64,000 bases of DNA. Source: Roseicyclus sediminis. GTDB lineage: Bacteria > Pseudomonadota > Alphaproteobacteria > Rhodobacterales > Rhodobacteraceae. Shown piece by piece: positions 8,282 through 17,160 of the stretch. Position 1 is the first letter of the stretch; every line of letters starts with the position of its first letter. The notes beneath the pieces are model-generated. The model did not search any database. It worked only from the letters and a program-made list of their open reading frames with translations, and had not been told where the DNA came from. Position numbers and translations under genes: made by a program. The stretch lies in the NCBI RefSeq assembly GCF_025515305.1, contig NZ_JAOPHT010000001.1, forward strand, positions 419,001 through 483,000, given 5' to 3'.

Positions 8282-8698
8282 TCACTCCTCCACCCGTCCC
8301 CTTCCCGCCTTCACCTCCCCCCGCACCTTCTTCGCCTTGATCCGCCGCTCCACCGACCCCTTGGTCGGCCGCGTCGGTCGCCGCGTCTTCGGGACCACCG
8401 TCGCCGCCTGCACCAGATCCGCCAGCCGCTCCCGCGCGATCTCGCGGTTGCGGGCCTGGCTACGGGTCTCCTCGACGAAGATCACCACCGCCCCCTCCTT
8501 GGTCCAGCGCCGCCCGGCAAGCCGGCGGAGCCGCCGCTTCACCGCGTCGGGCAGGGATGGCGAGCGTTCCGCCTCGAAGCGCAGCTCGACGGCGGTGGAG
8601 ACCTTGTTGACGTTCTGCCCGCCGGGGCCGGAGGAGCGGACGAACTGCTCCGTCAGCTCCCATTCCTCCAGCGCGATCTGGTCGGTGATCCTCAGCAT
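8282..8698 (-). CDS. arfB: alternative ribosome-rescue factor ArfB (peptidyl-tRNA hydrolase, YaeJ type)
   Basis: 138 residues, right for ArfB and much shorter than RF1/RF2. The release-factor signature FVRSSGPGGQNVNKVST carries the GGQ tripeptide that hydrolyses peptidyl-tRNA. The basic tail (PTRPTKGSVERRIKAKKVRG) is the part that occupies the empty mRNA channel of stalled ribosomes in known ArfB. The gene has its own GGAAAG site just before the ATG. Only about 15 bases upstream lies the T-run of an intrinsic terminator that follows a very short ORF, so expression may depend on read-through. Confidence 0.92.
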   Translation of the reverse strand: MLRITDQIALEEWELTEQFVRSSGPGGQNVNKVSTAVELRFEAERSPSLPDAVKRRLRRLAGRRWTKEGAVVIFVEETRSQARNREIARERLADLVQAATVVPKTRRPTRPTKGSVERRIKAKKVRGEVKAGRGRVEE

Positions 8699-8712
8699 GT
8701 CTTTCCATACGA

Positions 8713-8740
8713 AAAAGGGTCGCCTGTTGGCGACCCTTTC
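8713..8740 (-). terminator. intrinsic terminator between the 18-codon ORF and arfB
   Basis: An 11-bp perfect stem (8730-8740 pairing with 8715-8725) with a 4-base loop. On the minus strand it is followed by five T residues reaching 8713. It stops transcripts running leftwards towards arfB, whose ATG is at 8698. Its position immediately before a gene on the same strand suggests an attenuator rather than a plain operon end. Confidence 0.8.
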
Positions 8741-8811
8741 GAGAAATCAGGAGGCGGGCATTCGGTTAGGAATTCTCCCGCTTGGGTTGGCCTTGCCACC
8801 CGAGGGCTGCC

Positions 8812-8868
8812 TCAGGTGCGCACCTCCCAAGCTGTCCCGACGCCATTCTCCAATGCTTCTCTAGACAC
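8812..8868 (-). CDS. 18-codon ORF with near-perfect Shine-Dalgarno, possible leader peptide of arfB
   Basis: GTG start at 8868-8866, stop at 8814-8812, product MSREALENGVGTAWEVRT. Immediately upstream (8869-8884 on the plus strand) is AAAGGAGGTGATCC on the coding strand, complementary along almost its whole length to the 3' end of 16S rRNA; this is the strongest ribosome site in the window. The end of the ORF contains the 12-base palindrome AGGTGCGCACCT. Two more possible stems lie between its stop and the terminator at 8713-8740. Codons show no run of a single amino acid, so classical amino-acid attenuation is unlikely. Translation is inferred from the ribosome site. Confidence 0.55.
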   Translation of the reverse strand: MSREALENGVGTAWEVRT

Positions 8869-8904
8869 TGGATCACCTCCTTTCGATTTGGTTACGGTTG
8901 AGGT

Positions 8905-8933
8905 GAGCGTGCCACAGATTTTGCGGTTGTCAA
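8905..8933 (-). promoter_or_regulatory. putative promoter for the short ORF / arfB leader
   Basis: A consensus TTGACA (8933-8928, minus strand) starts seven bases after the yhhQ stop codon. The hexamer ACGCTC follows after 17 bases; it is a poor -10 match but -10 boxes are loose in this group. The region is A/T-rich against a GC-rich background. It would start a short leader containing the 18-codon ORF and the terminator. Confidence 0.4.
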
Positions 8934-8939
8934 AACTTT

Positions 8940-9560
8940 TTACGCAACCTGTGCCATCATTTTTCGCGTGATGAGCCGGAAGGGGATGAGGGCCAGGACC
9001 GCGAGAGACAGTTTCACCAGCCAGTCCGCGAAGGCGAGCGAGACCCAGAGCGGCGCCACCGGGCCCATGCCGATCAGCGGCAGCATCTCGCCCGCCCAGG
9101 ACACGTCGTTGCCGGGTTCGAGGAAGGACAGCGCGCCCGAGAAGGCGATGGTGAAGAACAGCGCGGTGTCGACGCTGGAGCCGATGAGCGAGGACAGGAC
9201 CGGCGCCTGCCACCACCCACGGTCGCGGATGCGGTCGAAGATCGCCACGTCGAGCAGTTGCGCCGTGAGGAAGGCCAGCCCCGAGCCGATGGCGATGCGG
9301 AGCGTCACGAGAGGCCCGAACTCCCCCACGATCTGCGTGCCGATCAGCGAGCAGGCGACGCCCACGACGAAGCCCGCGAAGACGACGCGGCGCGCGGGCC
9401 CGGGGCCGTAGACCCGGTTCATGATGTCGGTGACGAGGAAGGCGAGCGGGTAGGTGAAGGCGCCCCAGGTCAGCCACTGGCCGAAGAGGAACTGGACGAG
9501 GATGTTCGAGGCGACGACGACGGCCGCCATCGCCAGGATGCCCGGCAGATATCTGGTCAT
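8940..9560 (-). CDS. yhhQ: queuosine precursor transporter YhhQ (VUT family, DUF165)
   Basis: 206 residues, strongly hydrophobic with six or so membrane helices. Family hallmarks are FTYPLAFLVTDIMNRVYGP near residue 37 and SSLIGSSVDTALFFTIAFS near 125. Characterised members import 7-cyano- or 7-aminomethyl-7-deazaguanine for queuosine synthesis. It sits downstream of the aminotransferase on the same strand across an 81-base gap in which I see no clear riboswitch. Confidence 0.85.
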   Translation of the reverse strand: MTRYLPGILAMAAVVVASNILVQFLFGQWLTWGAFTYPLAFLVTDIMNRVYGPGPARRVVFAGFVVGVACSLIGTQIVGEFGPLVTLRIAIGSGLAFLTAQLLDVAIFDRIRDRGWWQAPVLSSLIGSSVDTALFFTIAFSGALSFLEPGNDVSWAGEMLPLIGMGPVAPLWVSLAFADWLVKLSLAVLALIPFRLITRKMMAQVA

Positions 9561-9641
9561 GGATGTGTTTCCGTTTTGACAAGGTGGTCGGAGACTTGGC
9601 CGGAACCCCGGCAGGCCCGCCCCATACGCCCTTGTCGGGCC

Positions 9642-10826
9642 TCAGGCAAGCACCTCGGCCAGTGCGCGCGCCACCTGCGGGATCGTCGCCGCCGTCAGTC
9701 CCGCCACGTTCATCCGCCCGTCGCCGATGAGGTAGATGCCATGGGTCTCGCGCAGGATCCGCACCTGCTCGGGGTCGCCACCGCACAGCGAGAACATCCC
9801 CCGGTGCCCCGCGAAGAAGCCGAACCGGTCGGACCCCGTCTCGGCCCTGAGCGCGTCGGCGAGCATGCGGCGGTTGCCGAGCATCGTCTCGCGCATGGTC
9901 CGCAGTTCGGTCCGCCAGCTTTCTGCCAGCGCGGCATCGCCGAGGATCGTCTGCACGATCCGCGCGCCGTGATCGGGCGGGAAGGCGTAGTTCTGCCGGT
10001 TGAGGTTGGCGAGCGTCCCGAAGGCCGCCGCCTGCGGCCCGCCCTCGCCGGTGACGACGAGAACGACGCCCACGCGCTCGCGGTAGAGGCCGAAGTTCTT
10101 GGAACAGCTTGCGGCGATGAAGACCTCGGGCAGACGCGCCGCCAGAAGGCGGGTGCCCGCGGCATCGTCCTCGAGGCTTTCGGCGAAACCGAGATAGGCC
10201 ATGTCGACGAAGGGGATCGCGCCGGTCTTCTCGCAGATCGCGGCGATGTCCTCCCAGTCCTGCGGGGTGAGGTCGGCGCCCGTCGGGTTGTGGCAACAGG
10301 CGTGCAGCAGGATCAGGTCGCCCGCCTGCGCCCGCGCGAGATCGGCGAACATGCCGTCGCGGTCGATGCCCCCCGTCGCCGCGTCATAGTAGCGGAAGGT
10401 CTGCCGCTTCTGCGACAGGTGGTCGATGATCGCCGGGTGGTTTGGCCAGGTCGGGTCCGAGATCCAGACCGTGGCCTCGGGCGAGAGCCTCCGGGTCATC
10501 TCCAGAACCTGTCTCACGGCCCCGGTGCCGCCGGGCGTGCCGCAGGCGGCGACGCGGGCGGCGGGGACGGCATCGCCCAGGATCAGCACACGCATCGCAT
10601 CGAGGAAGGCCGGATCGCCCGACAGGCCCACATAGCTCTTGGTTTCCTGGGCATCCCAGATGCGGCGCTCGGCCTCCTTCACGGCGGCCATCACCGGCGT
10701 CCTTCCATCGGGCGAGCGGTAGACGCCCACGCCGAGGTCCACCTTGTCGGTTCGGGGATCGCCCGCGAACATCGCCATGATGCGCAGGATCTTGTCGGGT
10801 TCGGGGGGAAGACGGTTCTCGAACAT
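9642..10826 (-). CDS. aromatic amino acid / aspartate aminotransferase (class I, PLP)
   Basis: 394 residues of the AspC/TyrB subgroup. The PLP lysine is in IAASCSKNFGLYRERVG. The substrate and cofactor residues appear in HACCHNPTGADLTPQDW and VDMAYLGFAESLEDDA. The N-terminal DLGVGVYRSPDGRTPVM is typical of the subgroup. It transfers amino groups between aspartate or aromatic amino acids and 2-oxoglutarate; which is preferred cannot be told from the sequence. Its start is only four bases after the GNAT gene stop, so the two are co-transcribed. Confidence 0.9.
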   Translation of the reverse strand: MFENRLPPEPDKILRIMAMFAGDPRTDKVDLGVGVYRSPDGRTPVMAAVKEAERRIWDAQETKSYVGLSGDPAFLDAMRVLILGDAVPAARVAACGTPGGTGAVRQVLEMTRRLSPEATVWISDPTWPNHPAIIDHLSQKRQTFRYYDAATGGIDRDGMFADLARAQAGDLILLHACCHNPTGADLTPQDWEDIAAICEKTGAIPFVDMAYLGFAESLEDDAAGTRLLAARLPEVFIAASCSKNFGLYRERVGVVLVVTGEGGPQAAAFGTLANLNRQNYAFPPDHGARIVQTILGDAALAESWRTELRTMRETMLGNRRMLADALRAETGSDRFGFFAGHRGMFSLCGGDPEQVRILRETHGIYLIGDGRMNVAGLTAATIPQVARALAEVLA

Positions 10827-10830
10827 GGGC

Positions 10831-11400
10831 TCAGGCCGGGTGTCTGGAGGGATCGCGGTCGCGGAAAAGAATGCGCTTTCGGAACTCGCTCCGGACGGGC
10901 CGGAAGCCGATGCTCTGGTAGAGCGGCAATGCGCGGGGATGGTCGAGGTCGCAGGTGTTGAGGGTCATCCGGGTCACGCCCGGCCGCGTCCATCCCATGG
11001 CGACGGCGGTTTTCAACAGCGCACCGCCGAGGCCGCTTCCGACCGCTTCGGGTACAAGCCCGAAATAGGCGATGTCGCACGTGCCGGGCTTGCGCAGGTC
11101 GAGCATGAAGAACCCCCGCGGCCAGCCCCCGGAATAGGCCACCCACAACTCCACCGCCGGATCGCCGACAAAGGCCGCCAGCGCGTCCGGGTCGCGCTCC
11201 GCCTGTTCGAAACGGTCGCGCCATTCGTAGTCGCGCCCGACCGCCTCATATAGCGACAGGAAGAACCAGACCGGCGGCGCCTCCGCCTTTTCTAGGCGAA
11301 CGTCGGACGGAAGGGGGGGCGGGTCGATGCCGGGGTCGTCCGGCATCTCGAGATAGGTGATCTGGAACGCGACCTCGGTCCCGGCGGGGATGACCTTCAT
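10831..11400 (-). CDS. GNAT-family N-acetyltransferase
   Basis: 189 residues. The acetyl-CoA binding region reads IAYFGLVPEAVGSGLGGALL and the C-terminal strand ALPLYQSIGFRPV is characteristic of GNAT enzymes. The ATG at 11400 overlaps the sseA stop by four bases (ATGA), showing translational coupling; a start 15 codons earlier would run into sseA. Substrate unknown. Confidence 0.8.
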   Translation of the reverse strand: MKVIPAGTEVAFQITYLEMPDDPGIDPPPLPSDVRLEKAEAPPVWFFLSLYEAVGRDYEWRDRFEQAERDPDALAAFVGDPAVELWVAYSGGWPRGFFMLDLRKPGTCDIAYFGLVPEAVGSGLGGALLKTAVAMGWTRPGVTRMTLNTCDLDHPRALPLYQSIGFRPVRSEFRKRILFRDRDPSRHPA

Positions 11401-12272
11401 CCAGTCTCCACTTTCAGCTGGTCGAACTGACCCCACTCGGACCACGACCCATCGTAGAGCGAGACGTTGTCGTTGCCGAGCCGCGCCAGCGCCAGCATCA
11501 GGATCGCCGCCGTCACGCCGGAGCCGCAGGTGGTGATCGTCCGCTGGTTCACGTCGGCGCCCGCCGTCTCGAAGGCGGCGCGAAGGGCGTCACCCTCCTT
11601 CATGGTGCCATCGGGGTTCAGCAGCGTCGCGTAATGCACGTTGATCGAGCCGGGGATATGGCCCGAGCGCAGGCCGGGCCTGATCTCGGGCTCTTCGCCC
11701 TTGAAGCGGCCCGGACCCCGCGCGTCGAGGATCTGCCAGTCGCCGAGCTTGGAGGCCGAGGCGACCTGCGTCACGTCCTTCACCAGATGCGCCTGGCGTT
11801 GCACGGTCATGTGCCGGTCGCGCAGGATCGGCGGCATGTCCTCGACGGGGCGGCCCTCGGCCTGCCACTTGGGAAAGCCGCCGTCCAGAACCGCGACATC
11901 CGTCTTGCCCATCAGGCGGAAATTCCACCAGACCCGCGGCGCCGAGAAGATACCGGTGCAGTCGTAGACCACCACCTGGTGACCGTCGCCCACGCCCATG
12001 GCGCGCATGCGGCTCATGAATTTCTCGGCGGGCGCGGCCATGTGCGGAAGTTCGCTGCGGGCATCCGCGATCTCGTCGATGTCGAAGTGTCGCGCGCCCG
12101 GAATATGCGCGGCGGCGTATTCCGCCTTGGCGTCACGACCTACGCCGGGCAGGTAGTAGGACGCGTCGAGCACGCGCAGGTCAGGATCGTCGAGATGCGC
12201 CGCAAGCCACTCGGTCGAGACGAGCGTCCTGGGGTCGTCCCCGGTGATGGGCCCCGTGTTGGGCTTGGCCAT
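11397..12272 (-). CDS. sseA: 3-mercaptopyruvate sulfurtransferase (tandem rhodanese)
   Basis: 291 residues with two rhodanese domains. The first (about 15-140) is inactive and carries DASYYLPG and HIPGARHFDIDEIAD. The second has the catalytic loop TTCGSGVTA around residue 240; the CGSGVTA form distinguishes mercaptopyruvate sulfurtransferases from thiosulfate rhodaneses. It transfers sulfur from 3-mercaptopyruvate to thiols or cyanide. It lies 83 bases downstream of smpB on the same strand. Confidence 0.92.
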   Translation of the reverse strand: MAKPNTGPITGDDPRTLVSTEWLAAHLDDPDLRVLDASYYLPGVGRDAKAEYAAAHIPGARHFDIDEIADARSELPHMAAPAEKFMSRMRAMGVGDGHQVVVYDCTGIFSAPRVWWNFRLMGKTDVAVLDGGFPKWQAEGRPVEDMPPILRDRHMTVQRQAHLVKDVTQVASASKLGDWQILDARGPGRFKGEEPEIRPGLRSGHIPGSINVHYATLLNPDGTMKEGDALRAAFETAGADVNQRTITTCGSGVTAAILMLALARLGNDNVSLYDGSWSEWGQFDQLKVETG

Positions 12273-12355
12273 GACACTCTCCCCGGCGTTCAGATACCGG
12301 AGAATAGGGGTAAGGCGCGTCCGCGCGCGGCGCAAGGGTCTGAGGTCGCTCCGGC

Positions 12356-12832
12356 TCAGCCGTTCTGCTTCAGAAGGCGCTGCTTCTGCCGGTTCCAGTC
12401 GCGCTGGGCCGAGGTCTCGCGCTTGTCCGAGACATTCTTGCCCTTCGCGACGCCGATCTTCATCTTCGCCACGCCCTTGTCGTTGAAGTAAAGGACGAGC
12501 GGCACAAGCGTCATGCCCTGCCGCTGGGTCGCGTTCCAGAGCCTGGACAATTCCTTTTTCGAGGCCAGCAGCTTGCGCCGCCGCTTTTCCTCGTGGCCCC
12601 AGGTCTTGGCCTGGACGTACGGGGCGATGTAGCTGTTCACGAGCCACAACTCTCCGCCCTCGACCGCGGCATAGCTTTCGGCGATGTTCGCCTGCCCTTG
12701 GCGGAGCGACTTCACCTCGGACCCCATCAGGATGATTCCGACCTCGAGATCGTCCTCGATGGTATAGTCGAACCGCGCGCGCCGGTTCTCGGCGACGACC
12801 TTGTAGTTGGGATTGTCTTTCGGCTTGGCCAT
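12356..12832 (-). CDS. smpB: SsrA-binding protein SmpB
   Basis: 158 residues. Signatures are [39 protein letters not shown] and [16 protein letters not shown], plus the basic C-terminal tail that enters the decoding centre. SmpB carries tmRNA to stalled ribosomes. The tmRNA gene itself was not found in the window. The gene follows trmO after 19 bases and lies about 4 kb upstream of arfB, the backup rescue factor, on the same strand. Confidence 0.96.
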   Translation of the reverse strand: MAKPKDNPNYKVVAENRRARFDYTIEDDLEVGIILMGSEVKSLRQGQANIAESYAAVEGGELWLVNSYIAPYVQAKTWGHEEKRRRKLLASKKELSRLWNATQRQGMTLVPLVLYFNDKGVAKMKIGVAKGKNVSDKRETSAQRDWNRQKQRLLKQNG

Positions 12833-12851
12833 GGGGGCGTGATATAGGCGC

Positions 12852-13358
12852 TCAGCCTTCGGGCCGCCAGTGGGGCGGAACATCGACGGTCGGGATCCAC
12901 GGCTTGATGTCCAGAACCGGCGTGCCATCGAAGGCATCCGTCGCGTCGATGCCGATGATGCCGGCCTCGCGGTCGAGCGAGGTGATGACGACGGTCCCGA
13001 GCGCGATGGGGTTGGGCCTGACCGGCGAGCGCAGGGCAAACACGCCCCGCGGGCCGTCAGTGTGGCGGGGGCTCTGCACGATCAGGTCGCGCTGCCCGCG
13101 ATCGACCCAGTAAAGCATCTGGATCGCCTGCCCCTCGCTCAGCCCGAGAAGGCCCGGCACGAACTCGGGCAGAAGCTCGATCCGCGCGGCTCTTCCGGTC
13201 TCGCGAGCCGCACGCAGGTTCTTCGGCGCCGTCCCCTTGCCCCACGGCGAGCGGACATGTCCGATCACGCAAAGCGCCGCCTCGGCCCGCGCGCCCGGGT
13301 CGAAGCCGAGCGAGACCTCGCCCGGCCGGGCGTCCTTGTCAGTCGAGGATGCCGGCAT
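12852..13358 (-). CDS. TrmO-like tRNA t6A37 N6-methyltransferase (TsaA/YaeB)
   Basis: 168 residues of the small beta-barrel SAM-dependent TrmO family. The hallmark [20 protein letters not shown] is present, as are IGHVRSPW near the N-terminus and [19 protein letters not shown] near the C-terminus. In E. coli the enzyme methylates t6A37 of threonine tRNA; the bacterial short form lacks the C-terminal domain of some homologues. The start overlaps the end of dapA by 20 bases. Confidence 0.83.
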   Translation of the reverse strand: MPASSTDKDARPGEVSLGFDPGARAEAALCVIGHVRSPWGKGTAPKNLRAARETGRAARIELLPEFVPGLLGLSEGQAIQMLYWVDRGQRDLIVQSPRHTDGPRGVFALRSPVRPNPIALGTVVITSLDREAGIIGIDATDAFDGTPVLDIKPWIPTVDVPPHWRPEG

Positions 13359-14211
13359 GGCGCATCGCCGCCTGGATCTTCTGCTTGGTGGTGTCCTCGA
13401 GCCCGGTCAGCGGCAGGCGCACCTCGTCCGAGACACGGCCCAGCACCGACAGCCCGTATTTCGCGCCCGCGACGCCCGGCTCGGCGAAGATCGCCTCGTG
13501 GAGCGGCATGAGCCGGTCCTGGTAGTCGAGCGCCTTGGCATAGTCGCCAGCGAGCGTCGCCTCCTGCATCTCGGCGCAGAGGCGCGGCGCGACGTTGGCG
13601 GTGACGCTGATGCAGCCGACACCGCCCTGCGCATTGAACCCGACCGCCGTGGCGTCCTCGCCCGAGAGCTGGACGAAGTCCTTGCCGCAGGCGATCCGCT
13701 GCTTCGGAACGCGGCTGAGGTCGCCGGTCGCGTCCTTGACGCCGACGATGTTCGGCAGCTTCGCAAGCTCGCCCATGGTGGCCGGGATCATGTCGATCAC
13801 CGAGCGGGGCGGGATGTTGTAGATGATGATCGGGATGCCGATCTCGTTCAGCGCGCTGAAATGGGCGATCAGGCCCTTCTGCGTCGGCTTGTTGTAGTAG
13901 GGCGTCACGACGAGGGCCGCTTCGGCACCGACGGCCTTCGCGTGCTCGACGAAGCGGACCGCCTCGACCGTGTTGTTCGATCCGGCGCCGGCGATCACCG
14001 GCACGCGGCCCGCGGCGGCGGAGACGACAGCCTCGATGACCTTCTCGTGTTCGTCATGGGTCAGCGTCGGGCTTTCGCCCGTCGTTCCCACCGGCACGAT
14101 CCCGTGGGAGCCTTCGGCGATCTGCCACTCGACCAGCGATTTCAAGGCATCGTAATCCACTTCGCCATTGGCAAACGGAGTGACGAGCGCGGGCATCGAA
14201 CCTTTGAACAT
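13339..14211 (-). CDS. dapA: 4-hydroxy-tetrahydrodipicolinate synthase
   Basis: 290 residues, a TIM-barrel aldolase that condenses pyruvate with aspartate semialdehyde, the first committed step to diaminopimelate and lysine. The Schiff-base lysine is in [14 protein letters not shown], the catalytic Tyr in [14 protein letters not shown], and [20 protein letters not shown] is the substrate loop. ATG 14211 fits the family start ([13 protein letters not shown]). It heads the minus-strand series trmO-smpB-sseA and is divergent from the lytic transglycosylase gene across 136 bases. dapF lies 33 kb away in the same window. Confidence 0.97.
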   Translation of the reverse strand: MFKGSMPALVTPFANGEVDYDALKSLVEWQIAEGSHGIVPVGTTGESPTLTHDEHEKVIEAVVSAAAGRVPVIAGAGSNNTVEAVRFVEHAKAVGAEAALVVTPYYNKPTQKGLIAHFSALNEIGIPIIIYNIPPRSVIDMIPATMGELAKLPNIVGVKDATGDLSRVPKQRIACGKDFVQLSGEDATAVGFNAQGGVGCISVTANVAPRLCAEMQEATLAGDYAKALDYQDRLMPLHEAIFAEPGVAGAKYGLSVLGRVSDEVRLPLTGLEDTTKQKIQAAMRHAGILD

Positions 14212-14347
14212 CGTGGTCGGGTCTTTCCAACTTGGGCGAAACGTGGCGCGGACCCTACTCCCGCCCCGCAGGATTGCCAAGTTCGTGAGTTGCCAGCCGC
14301 GACTGCCGCGATATCCTGTGGATCCGCAATGGATGCCGGAGGGCTCG

Positions 14348-16288
14348 ATGCGTCGACTGTTGCTTGCGATCTGCCTCGTTCTGCCACCCGTGCCCGCGTT
14401 TGCCGACGCCGACGCGCTCGGCCTCGCGCTGCGCGCGCTGGCACAAGGCGACACCGATCTCGCCGCGGAGGCGGCGGGTCGGCTCGACGACCCGGTCGCG
14501 CGCGACATCGTCGAATGGACGCGCCTGCGCCGGGGTGGCGCGGACTTTGCCGACTACACCAGTTTTCTCGAGCGCAATCCCGACTGGCCCGGGATGCCCT
14601 ACCTGCGGGCCCGCGGCGAGCCGTCGATCCCCCGCGGCGCTGACCCCGCCCGCATCATCGCCTATTTCGGCGACGAGGAACCGCGCACGGGACTGGGGGC
14701 CCTCGCGCTGGCCGAGGCGCTCCTCGCCCGCGGGAACACGGAGGCGGCGAACGCCGTGGCGGTGGCGGCATGGACCGGCCTCACCATGTCGGGCGACGAG
14801 GCCTCGGCGCTCAGGACCGGGTTCCAGTCGCTGCTGAACGAGGGCGACTATCACGAACAACGGCTCGACCACCTGCTGTGGGAAGGTGCCGAAGACCGGG
14901 CCCGCGCCATGTTCCCGCTCGTGCCCGAGGGCTGGCACGCGCTGGCCGAAGCGCGGCTTGCGCTCCGCGAGCGGCGTCCGGGCGTCGATGCGGCCATCGA
15001 GGCGGTGCCGGCCGCGCTCCGCGACGATCCGGGCCTCGCCTTCGAGCGCTTCATCTGGCGCATCCGGTCGGGCTACTGGGACAGCGCCGGAGAGCTTCTG
15101 GCAGAACGTTCCACCTCGGCCGAGGCGCTTGGCCGACCCGCCGCATGGGCCGACCGGCGCGCCGATCTCGCCCGCGACGTGATGCGCGAAGGGCAGTTCG
15201 GCACCTGCTACGACTATGCCGCGAACCACTTCCTGCCGCGCGGCGCGGACGACAGCGCCTATGCCGAGCTGGAGTGGATCGCGGGCTACTGCGCCTTCCG
15301 GCTCGGCCGCCACGAAACCGCGCTGGGGCATTTCCGGTCCTTCACCGACACGGTCGCCAGCCCCATTTCCATGGGCCGCGCGGGCTACTGGCTCGGCCGG
15401 ACGCACGAGGCCATGGGCAACGCGACCGCAGCTGCCGAGGCCTACGCGCTCGGCGCGGAATACCAGTCGAGCTTCTATGGCCAGCTCGCCGCCGAGCGGG
15501 GCGGACTGCCGATGGACCCCGCCTTCCTCGCCGAGGAGGACTACGGCCCCTGGCGCAGCGCGTCCTTCACCTCGTCCGAGGTCTTCCATGCCGCGCTTCT
15601 GCTCTACGAAGCCGGGGAGGAAGATCTTGCCGAACGCTTCCTCACGCACCTCACCGAAACGCTGTCGCGCGCCGAGGCCGGGATGCTCGGTGACTTCGCG
15701 CTGGAGCTCGGGAACCCGCATATCGCCCTCGGCATCGCCAAGCGGGCGGCGCAGAACGGTTACGAGATCATGCGCGCCTATTACCCCGTCACCGACCTCG
15801 CCGAAGGCGACTGGCCCATCGACGCCGCGTTCGCGCTGTCGATCGCGCGGCGGGAGTCCGAGTTCAATCCCTCCGTCGTCAGCCACGCGGGCGCCATGGG
15901 CCTGATGCAGGTGATGCCCGGAACCGGGCGGGACACGGCCGCGGAACTCGGCATTGCCTATGACGAGGGGCGCGTCCTGTCCGATCCCGACTACAACGCG
16001 CGCCTCGCCACCGCCTATATCGCGGGTCTGAACGAACGGTTCGGCGGCAACGTGGTTCTCGTGTCCGCCGGCTACAACGCCGGGCCGCGCCGCGCCTCGG
16101 AATGGATCGAACGCTTCGGCGATCCCCGGCGCGAGGACGAGGATACGATCGTCTACTGGATCGAGGCGATCCCCTTCACCGAGACGCGGAATTACATCAT
16201 GCGCGTGACCGAAAGCCTCGCCATCTACGAGGCGCAGCTGACCGGGAACTTGCCGGAGGTCGGGCTGGCCGAGCGGCTTCTGCGTTAA
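14348..16288 (+). CDS. soluble lytic murein transglycosylase (Slt70-like)
   Basis: 646 residues with a signal peptide ([19 protein letters not shown]), so periplasmic. Residues about 40-450 form the alpha-superhelical U domain typical of Slt70. The C-terminal SLT domain has the catalytic Glu in [10 protein letters not shown], then [17 protein letters not shown] and [17 protein letters not shown]. It cleaves the MurNAc-GlcNAc bond to give 1,6-anhydromuropeptides. A GGAGG site at about 14339 supports ATG 14348. The stop overlaps the convergent transporter stop by three bases. Confidence 0.92.
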   Translation: MRRLLLAICLVLPPVPAFADADALGLALRALAQGDTDLAAEAAGRLDDPVARDIVEWTRLRRGGADFADYTSFLERNPDWPGMPYLRARGEPSIPRGADPARIIAYFGDEEPRTGLGALALAEALLARGNTEAANAVAVAAWTGLTMSGDEASALRTGFQSLLNEGDYHEQRLDHLLWEGAEDRARAMFPLVPEGWHALAEARLALRERRPGVDAAIEAVPAALRDDPGLAFERFIWRIRSGYWDSAGELLAERSTSAEALGRPAAWADRRADLARDVMREGQFGTCYDYAANHFLPRGADDSAYAELEWIAGYCAFRLGRHETALGHFRSFTDTVASPISMGRAGYWLGRTHEAMGNATAAAEAYALGAEYQSSFYGQLAAERGGLPMDPAFLAEEDYGPWRSASFTSSEVFHAALLLYEAGEEDLAERFLTHLTETLSRAEAGMLGDFALELGNPHIALGIAKRAAQNGYEIMRAYYPVTDLAEGDWPIDAAFALSIARRESEFNPSVVSHAGAMGLMQVMPGTGRDTAAELGIAYDEGRVLSDPDYNARLATAYIAGLNERFGGNVVLVSAGYNAGPRRASEWIERFGDPRREDEDTIVYWIEAIPFTETRNYIMRVTESLAIYEAQLTGNLPEVGLAERLLR

Positions 16289-17160
16289 CCGCCCTGCGCC
16301 TTCACCCGCGCCCGCCACAGGGTGAACAGGCCCGCCGACACGACGATCGCCGCGCCCGTGGCGACGTTCCATTCCAGCGTCTCGCCGAACACGACCATCC
16401 CCAGCCCCGCCGCGAACGGCAGCTGGAAATAGGCGAAGGGCTGCACGAGGCTCGCCTCCGCGACCGAGTAGGTCTTTATCAGGAGCCAGTGGCCCGTCGC
16501 GCCCGTGACACAGAGCGCCGCCATCCACAGCCAGTCGCCCCCGGTCATCGGCTCCCAGTACCAGACGCCGACCGCCGTCATCACCACCGCGCCCACGGTT
16601 CCGGTCCAGAAAAAGCTGGTCTCGGCGCTGTCCTTGCGTGCCGCGTAGCGGGTCAGAAGACCGTAGAGCGCGAACATGAACGCCGAGGTCAGTGGCACGA
16701 GCGCCTCGATCTCGAAGACGCGAAGGCCGGGCTGGAGAATGACGAGAACACCGACGAAGCCCACTCCGATCGCCGCCCAGCGCCGCCACCCGACGCTTTC
16801 TCCGAGGATCGGCCCCGAGAGCGCCGCGATCAGCAGCGGGTAGACCGCGAAGACCGCGTGGCTCTCGACAAGACCGAGAAGCGTGAAGCCCAGAACCATG
16901 ACGCAGATCTCGATGGCGAGAAGCGCGCCACGCCCGATCTGCAGAAGCGGCTGATCGGTGCGCGCGACCCGGGCGAGACCGCCCCGGCTGCGCGACGCGA
17001 TGGCGATGACGAAGGCGGCGAAGAACCAGTAGCGGATCATCACCACCATCAGGACGTTATATTCCCCGGCAAGGTAACGGCTGATCCCGTCCTGCATGGC
17101 GAAGACGAAGGTCGTCGCGATCATCAGGAGGATGCCGAGGCGGGCGTTCTGCTCGGTCAT
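16285..17160 (-). CDS. DMT-superfamily (EamA) permease
   Basis: 291 residues with ten predicted membrane helices arranged as two EamA repeats; Pro and Gly patterns such as VFAVYPLLIAALSGPILGE and VQPFAYFQLPFAAGLGMVVFGE mark the repeat ends. The substrate cannot be inferred. The start overlaps the mnmD stop by four bases, so it is translationally coupled to a tRNA modification gene, probably without functional meaning. Three further EamA members lie elsewhere in the window. Confidence 0.85.
   Translation of the reverse strand: MTEQNARLGILLMIATTFVFAMQDGISRYLAGEYNVLMVVMIRYWFFAAFVIAIASRSRGGLARVARTDQPLLQIGRGALLAIEICVMVLGFTLLGLVESHAVFAVYPLLIAALSGPILGESVGWRRWAAIGVGFVGVLVILQPGLRVFEIEALVPLTSAFMFALYGLLTRYAARKDSAETSFFWTGTVGAVVMTAVGVWYWEPMTGGDWLWMAALCVTGATGHWLLIKTYSVAEASLVQPFAYFQLPFAAGLGMVVFGETLEWNVATGAAIVVSAGLFTLWRARVKAQGG

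Noticed and set aside
9561-9641. preQ1 riboswitch before yhhQ
   Set aside because: The short 81-base interval lacks a recognisable preQ1 aptamer core; not supported.
14255-16789. 844-codon open frame on the minus strand
   Set aside because: Antisense to the lytic transglycosylase, whose domains and ribosome site are clear; composition is typical of a shadow frame.
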